Part shown: piece after piece, positions 20,032 through 26,248 of the stretch
Layout of the letters: every line of letters begins with the position of its first letter
Numbering within the stretch: position 1 is the stretch's first letter
Assembly: GCA_018398765.1 (NCBI GenBank)
Contig: JAHBMJ010001776.1
Coordinates: 1 to 26,248, forward strand
DNA from: Chromera velia
Lineage: Eukaryota > Sar > Chromeraceae
Direction of reading: 5' to 3'
Length of the DNA: 26,248 nucleotides
Made by a program: the position numbers and the translations under genes
The notes under the pieces: generated by a model
The model's database searches: none
Seen by the model: only the letters and a program-made list of their open reading frames with translations
Told to the model about the DNA's origin: nothing

Positions 20032-20278
20032 GAAGGAAGCCAGGGATAACCCGAAACGTTTCAAAGCAGCAGAAGGAAGTGAGAAGGAGATAGTGAATGA
20101 AAGCGCCCCCTCGTGTGCTCGTGCTCTCAGCCACATGAAAGGTCTGACTCCCAAGCCACACGCAAAGAAGAGAAGCCGAGAGAGAAGAAAGGTCACTCTT
20201 CCAAAAGGAGCTCCAGAAGTTCCAAATGCGTGGCACATGCGGCGCTCGGCTTGTTGCTCTCGCAGTCTGCCTCTTTGA
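20032..20278 (+). pseudogene. basic open frame in the nested element
   Basis: The frame is open from the TAA before 20032 to TGA 20276-20278, about 81 codons. It is rich in Lys and Arg, with a KKRSRERRK patch and a VTLPKGAPEVPNAW stretch. It lacks an early ATG, so it would have to be an internal exon or a fragment. No family is recognised. It may be host sequence carried by the nested element. Confidence 0.25.
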
Positions 20279-20725
20279 TGCTCAGCTTTGCAATGAGCTC
20301 ACTCCCCTTCCAAGTTCAGTGCAAAGGTGTAAGGGCGGTCACAGGCAGTCGCGGGCATGCGCGGGCATAAGCATATGGCGGCGACAATCAGGCAGTCCTC
20401 TGCCCGCGTTTCATATGCAGCTGACATAGGGGTAGGCGATCGACTTCGAGTTCTCGTTAATAGAAGGGCTTGGCCATCTTGTCGAGCATAAATACATTTC
20501 GCGCGTGTCAGTGGCTGCATAAAGGGAGGGAGGGAAGGGACCGGACATATTCAAATTTGCAGACTGCCCCGCTGGTTTCTTTCTATCTCATCTCTTCTTT
20601 CTGTCTCGTTTTATCCCTTTGCTGCTCCTTTTGACACATGAACTCTCAACTTCAGACAAAAGATGCTCCAGTCACACTCAGTCGCTAGTACTTCGCATGC
20701 TCTCGGCCAGCCTCGATTTGATTCA

Positions 20726-20873
20726 CCCCCCCCACCCCGAAGCAACCCCCCTCTCCCCCTCTTCCCCCCCCTTTTCTCCTCCCTTTCCCTTCCCCTTTGT
20801 CCCCCCTTTTCACCCCCTCTTCCCTCTTCCCCCCCCTTCTTCCACAACCCCCTCTTGCCCTTCCCGGTTAGTT
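20726..20873 (+). repeat. C/T-rich low-complexity tract
   Basis: About 150 bp of almost pure pyrimidine with several C6-C9 runs (a purine tract on the minus strand). Frames through it give only Pro/Ser/Phe runs and are not credible genes. Confidence 0.85.
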
Positions 20874-21244
20874 GAAAATGTGCCGGCGCCGGCGAGAGAT
20901 GAGGCGGCAGCTGCCGTGTGCCCTACTCTGTCTCTCAGTAGGTCTGCCACGACCCTTTTGCCTCTCTTACCGTCGAGGGCAGGCTCGATGTTATTTTGTA
21001 CCCCTTCTTTACTTCCTCCTCCTTCTTACTCCGGGCTCGCCGCGTCGGGGTCCCAGAGCAGAAGGCCTTCCCCGGCTGGCACACCGGTTGTCACTGCGTT
21101 GGTCCGTGTGGTATGCCGCCACCTGTCCCTTCTGTCTGTTTAACATGCATACACACTCTCACGCACTTGATCGAACGGCCACTCATCGAACGATCCGCAC
21201 AACACCCGGACAGCCAGAAGCAACAAACTCTCTCTTTAAAGAAA

Positions 21245-21411
21245 ATGGCAGCATTGCAGCCACATGGAGAGACGAAGGGCGTCTTTTTATCTTTGGACGC
21301 TGCCGGAGGACCAGTCCAGGCAGACCCAGACATGCTGGAGGTGTTTGCAGGCCACGAAGGTGGTCAGCCTTGCGCAGACAAGCAAGCAACCAACAGTAAA
21401 GACAAGCAAAG
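21245..21411 (+). pseudogene. possible first exon inside the nested element
   Basis: ATG at 21245 sits in a favourable context (AAAATGGC). It opens about 56 codons of ordinary protein-like sequence (MAALQPHGETKGVFLSLDAA) ending at CAAAG with a potential GT donor (21412). A shifted frame just after it (about 21400-21513) is also protein-like (ADIKKALNWLFGLRS), so a frameshift is an alternative to splicing. No family is recognised. Confidence 0.25.
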
Positions 21412-21511
21412 GTGATCAGCTGACTCTCGTCCGGAAGACGGAGACAGTTGCAGAATCAGCAGACATAAAGAAAGCACTCAACTGGCTGTTTGGATTGCGA
21501 TCTGCTTGTAG

Positions 21512-21808
21512 GTGGCATTCTCAATAACATCAGCCTCCTCAAAGTCCCGAGCAACACCAAGCAACGTCTCCACCATCGGCTTTGGCGACCTCCAACAATC
21601 TTTAGGCTCTCTACCCAAGGACAAAGGCAAAGTCCAGGATCGGACTCGAAGGGGATCTCCGAAACAGGGCTCCAGGCAGCTTGGGACGCAAGGGGACGCT
21701 GAATTCCCCTACTCACGGTCTCTGCCTGACCATGCCCGTATCGTTGCAATCGGATTTCAACTGTTGCACAAAGAGACAGATCTGGTCTCCATCATAGAAG
21801 GAAAATGA
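21512..21808 (+). pseudogene. possible terminal exon inside the nested element
   Basis: About 98 open codons follow a CTTGTAG acceptor-like site and stop at TGA 21806-21808, 35 bp before the right LTR. Composition is mixed and protein-like (ARIVAIGFQLLHKETDLVS). The phase does not match the exon proposed at 21245-21411, so the link is unproven. The opposite strand also has a shorter protein-like stretch here. Confidence 0.25.
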
Positions 21809-21828
21809 GAGTCGACACTCATCAAGCT

Positions 21829-21840
21829 GAGCGTTCACCA
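21829..21840 (-). other. candidate primer-binding site of the nested element
   Basis: Minus strand TGGTGAACGCTC starts three bases inside the LTR. It is complementary to a tRNA-like 3' end GAGCGTTCACCA. It resembles the TGGTGACGCCCC site of the outer chromovirus. Confidence 0.4.
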
Positions 21841-21843
21841 CAA

Positions 21844-22294
21844 TGCTTTGTCCCTCCTGTCCGGCCACCTTATGGCATCCAGACAGAAGGTAAAGCGAGG
21901 ACAAGAACCTTAGGGAAACTCTAGAGAAAGAACGTGAGCAACACTTAGTCAGGCAACAGTTTACAGCAGGTTTGGCTCTAGAGCGATCTGGGATTCCAAT
22001 CAACTGGGTTTATTCTATCATTGTACAGTTTTTACTCATTCCTCTCTCTCAGACTCTTAGGAGCTCTCGATCTATGCCAAACAGACACCAGACTCAAACG
22101 ATGCTATCCGTTGCTCGAGTGACATGTTGCATGCTTGAATACGAAGGTCAGACTCGATTTCAACAACTTTGATCGACGCGCGTGATACGTACGAAGCAAA
22201 GCGCGGCGGCGGAGCCTGGCGTCAGCACGCAGGCTCATTCAGATACAGCGCATGCGAGGGTCCAGAGGGTGGCGCCACATGGTAGGACTCCACA
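21844..22294 (-). repeat. right LTR of the nested element
   Basis: 451-bp partner of 17567-18017, starting TGCTTTG and ending CCACA, followed by the GAGG duplication at 22295-22298. Confidence 0.95.
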
Positions 22295-22298
22295 GAGG

Positions 22299-23855
22299 TC
22301 CATTCCAGTGAGCGTTGGCTCTAGGCACGAACGGACGTGGGTGGTTCGGGATCCGGTTTCTTGATGGTCCACTGAGGTCAGTGCGGTGTCGGGGTGGCGA
22401 TGGGATGAATTGTGGGCCTGACAGGGGTCTGCTAGTTGATCTAATAGGTCTGGGACCCATCCCATTTGTAGGTCGGTCATATGGCCGCCGGGCTGCCAGA
22501 ACGTCCACTTGGTTGGTCCTTTCCTCGTTCCAAATTCTGTACGGTCCTTGTTCTCGGTCTGGTGCTGTTCGGCTGGCTGAATCAGATTCTCTTCTTAGAG
22601 CCCTGCAAGCTGCCTGAATATGCCCCTTGCAGAAGCAGTAGGTACACTCGATGTCGTTTCAAAGGCTGCATCCCTCCGTAGAATGAACTCGTGTCCCTCC
22701 GCATCTCTCGCAGGACGCTCTATCATTGGCAATTTGAGTCGCTAGACTCGCGATTTGAACTTCGTTCGAGGTGACGGTGGTTGACAACCCTCTCGTTTGA
22801 AGTGAGACTCCGGATGACGGTAGCTGAGGGGTTAGAGCTGAGAGAATGTTGCCGATGGGAGAGCGGGAAGCGAAAGTGGTAAGTGGGTATGTACCATCTC
22901 TGTCGGTTGGGTTCTGTGGTATCTGTGAGTATCCGTCTTCCTCTTCTTCAGCCATGGCTGCTAATACATGATAAGTGACGTTGGAAGCTACGGATAGGTA
23001 TTTCTTGGCGTCCAGCAGTACTTCTTGAAAGGACAAGTAGTTTTTTGTTCGCAAAGCTACTCTGACCGTCTCATTACTGAGTCCCTTGATAAAATGTTTA
23101 GATACTTGAGGTGAATCTATTTCTTTCCCACACTCGTTGCAGAGACCTCGATACCGGTAGGCGTACTCATCTATGGATTCGGTCAGCTTTTATTTCAGTG
23201 CGAACAGTTTCTCCTCAGCTGAGTCTTGGTCTGCCTCTGTCAGTTCGTATTCTTTGAGGAAGAGATTGCCCAGTTCTGCAGTAGTAGTAACTCCGGTCAG
23301 TCTTTCGGTTGGTAGTTGGTCATACCAAGTCTTTTCCTTCCCTGTCAACGTAGAAGGGAAGTAGATATCTTGGAAGTCAAAGAAATGCCAGTTCATTCTC
23401 TCTCTTAGTCGTAAGAGACGTCCCCAGTATGGTTTTGTTTGGGTTCGATTTTCTCCTGAGAAGGTGGGTAGGTCGAGTTTAACTTTGGGCATGTCTCTTT
23501 GGTTGAAATAGAGGTTTTCTGTTTGTCCCAACTTCCTTCCCTCATCTTCTTGGGGTGCAGGAACCAATCGACCTTCAGTATTGAGGTTGAATGCGATCCC
23601 TTGTTTCTGCAGTTCCAGTATGACTGAGAGATCGACATCTTTTAACGACAATCCTGCTGACTCCGATCCTGTCTGAGCACCGGCATTCGGGTTGCCGTCG
23701 GTCATCTCGACGTCGGGCACCCCTAGTTGCTGTATCTGACTGGGTGGCTCTACTGGAGGGGGGTTGCCGTATTCGGGTGCATTCAGAGACACATCCTCTT
23801 GCTCTTGTATTGCGTGCTCTGGGGCAGCTTTTGCTTTAGGTTGTTTGTTGATCAT
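22299..23855 (-). pseudogene. gag: gag: capsid and two zinc knuckles
   Basis: Structural protein of the chromovirus particle. One frame from about 23855 to the nested element covers a Pro/Gln-rich N-terminal part, a capsid-like segment (PKVKLDLPTFSGE, then WYDQLPTERL and ESIDEYAYRYRGLC, resembling retrotransposon gag cores), and a nucleocapsid. The nucleocapsid has CERCGGTRVHSTEGC, a CX2CX5HX4C variant, and CTYCFCKGHIQAAC, a canonical CX2CX4HX4C. A Pro/Arg-rich tail crosses the insertion and resumes in frame at 17562-17494. In-frame stops are TAA 23190 and TGA 22659. Upstream of ATG 23855 the frame also carries Lys/Ala/Pro-rich repeats with a TAG near 23902. Confidence 0.85.
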
Positions 23856-23895
23856 CTTGGGTTTTGCCGCTGCTGCCTTTGCGAGTCCTTTTGCT

Positions 23896-24444
23896 TTAGG
23901 CTATACCTTCGGCTTTGCTTTTGCTGCTGCTTTCGGTTTTGGTATTGCCGCTTTCTTTGTTTTCGCCTTTGCTTGTCCGTTTACGTTTCCGGGAAGCATC
24001 TTCGGCGGCTTCTTTTGCACGACAATCAGTGTAGTCAGTCACTGGACAGACGTATTGATCCTTGGGTACTATGTACATCGGCAGGTGTTGATGATAGGTG
24101 GATATTACTCTCTCTTGGGGTGTGGTGTCCAGAGCAAGGGCTTGGATGATCTGTTCGGACAGGCGATTGTGGGCTTTGAACGAGTAAGCGTACTGGTCTA
24201 GCACGAAAATATCAAATCCTTCTGTGCTTTGAGCGAAAGCGCTGTTTCTCGCTAAGGTCTTTTCTGTAATCACTGAGTCTTGTGCTCTCTCTCTCAGGTC
24301 CTGTATCAAATAGTCCCTTGAGCATCGGTACAGTACTGCATCAGACACTGGGGTTGTCTTCCGTTCCTCAATCTTGCCTACAGGTTTGACTACTGTTTCT
24401 TTCAAAGGGAATCTTCTGCAGGGGTTTTCAAATTTTGGCAGCAC
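23896..24444 (-). pseudogene. gag: gag: N-terminal region in a shifted frame
   Basis: About 150 residues of globular-looking sequence are followed by a Lys/Arg/Ser-rich stretch. Near 24000-23960 the better protein reading moves to the capsid frame, where a histone-H1-like Lys/Ala/Pro repeat (KKAAIPKPKAAAKAKPK) is found, so an indel probably separates the two. No ATG starts this frame; upstream it meets TGA inside the leader repeats. I recognise no domain; assignment to gag rests on position and strand. Confidence 0.55.
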
Positions 24445-24740
24445 TTCGTGGTAAAGTCTATTTTTGCTCTTGGTTTCCTCTTCTGTTCAAATCCAGTGTG
24501 TCCGACTCTGGGTTGCTTTGAAATTCCTGCAGCACTTCGTGGTCAGGTCTGTGTTTGTCTCTGGTTCTCTTCCTGTTCAAGTCCAACTTGTCCGACTCTG
24601 CGTTGCTTAAGATTCCTGCAGCACTTCGTGGTCTAGTCTTTGCTTGTCTCTGGTTCTCTTCCTGTTCAAGTCCAACTTATCCGACTCTGGGTTGCTTAAG
24701 ATTCTTGCAGCACTTCATGGTCTGGTCTGTGATTGTCTTG
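24438..24740 (-). repeat. 89-91-bp leader repeat, three copies plus a partial
   Basis: Copies begin GCAGCACTTCGTGGT at 24438, 24529, 24618 and, as CAGCACTTCATGG, near 24707. The spacing is 91, 89 and 89 bp. The repeat lies between the primer-binding site and gag, in the untranslated leader of the chromovirus, and overlaps the first codons of the gag frame. Confidence 0.9.
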
Positions 24741-24774
24741 GTTGTCTGACTCCAGATCAGAAAGGTCGACTCTC

Positions 24775-24789
24775 GCAGGGGCGTCACCA
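24775..24789 (-). other. candidate tRNA primer-binding site of the chromovirus
   Basis: The plus strand reads GCAGGGGCGTCACCA, like a tRNA 3' end with CCA. The minus strand therefore offers TGGTGACGCCCCTGC two bases inside the LTR edge. The tRNA identity is not assigned. Confidence 0.55.
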
Positions 24790-24791
24790 CG

Positions 24792-25582
24792 TATTCCATT
24801 CTACTCGTTTACTTCTTGTCGACCGGGCAGAGCAGAATCTTGGACAGGAGGGCAGAGTCCAGTTCAAATCGGTATTCACTGATGCAGGTATTGATAAATT
24901 GCACAGTATTTGAAGGTTTGTGATACAGAGTTTGTTGATCAGTCAAAGTCACCTAAGTCCCGAGAGTTCTTCTAGTTGATTTTAACTGTCAAAGACCTGA
25001 ATGAACGAGTTGTGGAATTTTTTGACAGTTGATTCAATCACTCTCCGGAATCTGTCACTGAGGTGCTACCAAACTTTTTATCCGGGTTTTAGTTTTTTAC
25101 ATGTGCGGAAAATTCCGCATGTCACTAAATCTGCATGTGTCGGAATTTTTCGCCAGTCGGAATTCTCCGCAAGTCAGAATTTTCCGTAAGTCAGAATTTT
25201 CCGCAAACGTCAGAATTTTCCACAAGTGTAGAATTTTCCGCAAGTGTCAGAAAATTCCGTAAGCGTTGTATAAATTTGTTATAGTGCTGCATATATGTGT
25301 TGCAGTGTTGCATTAGTGTTGCATGAGTGTTACATTAGTACGTATTGTATGAGTATACATAAGTGTTGCATTAGTGTTGCATGAGTGTTGCACTAATTCA
25401 ACTTAGGATGTTGCACTCACTGCATATTGCATCTGGTTATATTTAATTATTATTGAATTTCATTATGTGTTGTATTGTATTGTAATATATTCTGATTGAT
25501 TCTGTTTTTAAAGAAATTAGTGTTTAATTTAAATTACAAGAAATTAATTTAACTGATGATCCCTCCTATGCAAGATTATACA
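24792..25582 (-). repeat. 5' LTR of the chromovirus
   Basis: Matches 4565-5320 in the same orientation and lies directly upstream of the PBS, leader and gag. On the minus strand it begins TGTATAATCTTGCATAGG and ends GGAATA, where the other copy has GGAACA. It is about 35 bp longer than its partner, mainly through extra palindrome units. Many CG dinucleotides of the partner are CA or TG here, pointing to cytosine deamination. Confidence 0.8.
25106..25262. promoter_or_regulatory. array of CGGAAAATTCCG-type palindromes (LTR copy 2)
   Basis: About eight units, several mutated to CAGAATTTTCCG or AGAATTTTCCG. Unit number and spacing differ from the array in the other LTR, indicating expansion or loss of units after insertion or in the parent copies. 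Confidence 0.6.
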
Positions 25583-25992
25583 TAGTTAGTGACCATGTTT
25601 GATTTGATTATATTTGATTTGATTTGATTTGATTTGAGCTTCAACCTCAAATATTTGATATTTGAGGTAAGATTTGAGGTTAACCTCTTAGGGTTCCTCA
25701 CTGAGTCACTGACTTACTGTCACTCTGATCATTTTTCTCATGACAATAGTTATCAGAACATTTCTGATATGTGTTTCAAAAATTTAAAAAAATATATATA
25801 AAATTATAACTTATCAGTTCCGTAAAAAAAATATGCCTGTGTGGCAGTGTATATACACTAGTCACTGAGACTCACTCTAGTACTAATAGAGATTAAGAAC
25901 GTAAAATTGATAGATTTGAAATTGCATATGACTTTTTGTTGATACGATAAAGTTAGAGCACGTACCAAAATTGAGGTGACAATCACTCAGCT
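25583..25992. other. AT-rich right flank with GATTT repeats and a hairpin
   Basis: Runs of TTTGATTTGATT from about 25600 to 25637 are followed by a perfect 10-bp-arm palindrome with a 3-base loop (CCTCAAATAT, TTG, ATATTTGAGG, at 25645-25667). Then comes AT-rich sequence with no gene. It lies between the LTR and the 3' end of the edge gene. Confidence 0.6.
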
Positions 25993-26248
25993 TTATGGCA
26001 CTTCCTTTTCCTCTTCTTCATGATCACTTTCTTCAATGTGAATCGAATCGATCGGTGGTGGGAGCTGCTGAGAGCTTTTTCTCTGGCTTTTCGGCTTTCC
26101 AGGAGTGGGTGCTCCTGGGCTTCTATTCGGTTGCGGAGAGATGACAACGGGGTGAGACGGAGAACCGCGCACACGTTTGCTATTGCTGTTGGTGTTGGAA
26201 CCGTCCTGTTTCTGGGCAGCTAAGCATCCAGAGTTGGTAAGTTCGGCT
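25993..26248 (-). CDS. 3' end of an unidentified host gene (partial)
   Basis: A minus-strand frame is open from the window edge to TAA 25993-25995 (84 codons) with no ATG needed, so it is the terminal part of a gene starting to the right. The sequence is hydrophilic and probably disordered: Ser/Asn/Arg-rich, then Pro/Gly/Lys-rich (PNRSPGAPTPGKPKSQRK), then an acidic tail (EESDHEEEEKEVP). No domain is visible. Overlapping frames on both strands (25983-26174 minus, 26020-26223 plus) look less natural. The position of any upstream intron cannot be seen. Confidence 0.5.
   Translation of the reverse strand, partial: AELTNSGCLAAQKQDGSNTNSNSKRVRGSPSHPVVISPQPNRSPGAPTPGKPKSQRKSSQQLPPPIDSIHIEESDHEEEEKEVP

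Larger units (their letters stand above)
17567..22294 (-). mobile_element. nested non-autonomous LTR retroelement (4.7 kb)
   Basis: Two 451-bp direct repeats with TG...CA ends flank a 3.8-kb interior and are bounded by GAGG duplications. The element splits the chromovirus between the gag tail and protease. No RT, integrase or protease can be found inside, so it resembles TRIM/LARD-type elements that depend on others. Minus orientation is suggested by a G7 purine run next to the left LTR and a TGGTGAACGCTC primer-site-like sequence next to the right LTR. About 1.4 kb of the interior is a later hAT-like insertion. The rest holds plus-strand open stretches that may be captured sequence. Confidence 0.88.
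4565..25582 (-). mobile_element. giant degenerate Ty3/gypsy chromovirus (inferred extent)
   Basis: The sense strand is minus. In order from high to low coordinates it has an LTR, a PBS, a leader repeat, gag with zinc knuckles, protease, RT, RNase H, integrase and chromodomain. Then come a minisatellite, an extra ORF, a weak purine-rich tract and a second LTR of the same orientation. Protease before RT before integrase, followed by a chromodomain, defines chromoviruses (Ty3/gypsy, Metaviridae-type). About 4.7 kb of the span is a later nested insertion, leaving about 16 kb of its own. The gag-pol identity is firm. That the LTR at 4565 is its partner is inferred: no target duplication was found outside the two LTRs, so the 5.3-13 kb part could include other insertions. 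Confidence 0.6.

Noticed and set aside
20619-21143. 174-codon plus-strand ORF across the pyrimidine tract
   Set aside because: Mostly Pro/Ser/Phe from the low-complexity tract; no credible protein.
6545-24444. TAA and TAG might encode Gln in this organism, since most in-frame stops would fit Gln
   Set aside because: TGA also interrupts RT (15561) and gag (22659), and the intact-looking IQ gene ends in TAG with no internal TAA or TAG. The integrase Glu-to-Lys change and frame shifts show ordinary decay, so deamination explains the data more simply.
4565-25582. Target-site duplication outside the chromovirus LTRs
   Set aside because: The bases before 4565 (CCTAC) and after 25582 (TAGTT) do not match, and shifting the edges by a few bases did not give a convincing pair.

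Overview
The window looks like nuclear DNA of a eukaryote, probably a unicellular alga or protist. It has a spliced gene with GT-AG introns, pyrimidine-rich introns, large minisatellites and LTR retrotransposons nested inside each other. An alveolate or chromerid-type genome is only a guess. No rRNA, tRNA, CRISPR array or bacterial operon was seen.

Left part (1-4564): a 47-bp minisatellite is followed by a plus-strand host gene in six supportable exons (700-3717). It encodes an IQ-motif/coiled-coil protein with an acidic tail. Each of its four IQ motifs is cut at the same place by a phase-2 intron, so the gene looks like an array of duplicated exons.

Middle and right (about 4565-25582): most of the window reads as one very large, decayed Ty3/gypsy chromovirus on the minus strand. 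From its 5' end (high coordinates) it has a 5' LTR (24792-25582), a primer-binding site, an 89-bp leader repeat, gag with two zinc knuckles, an aspartic protease, reverse transcriptase, RNase H, an integrase whose catalytic Glu is Lys, and a terminal chromodomain ending at 13023. Downstream of pol are a 37-copy 50-bp minisatellite (10892-12750), a low-information region, and an unrecognised 549-codon sense-strand ORF (6545-8191). A matching LTR at 4565-5320 follows. If both LTRs belong to one insertion, the element spans about 21 kb.

The chromovirus is interrupted between gag and protease by a second, younger LTR element (17567-22294). It has 451-bp LTRs, a TG...CA ending and a GAGG target duplication, and carries no visible pol. 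That element is interrupted in turn by a 1.4-kb hAT-like DNA transposon (18371-19787) with an 8-bp target duplication, imperfect TIRs, symmetric subterminal repeats and a zinc-finger-like ORF. This gives a three-deep nest with readable insertion order.

Right edge (25583-26248): an AT-rich flank with GATTT repeats is followed by the 3' end of a second, unidentified minus-strand gene that runs off the window.
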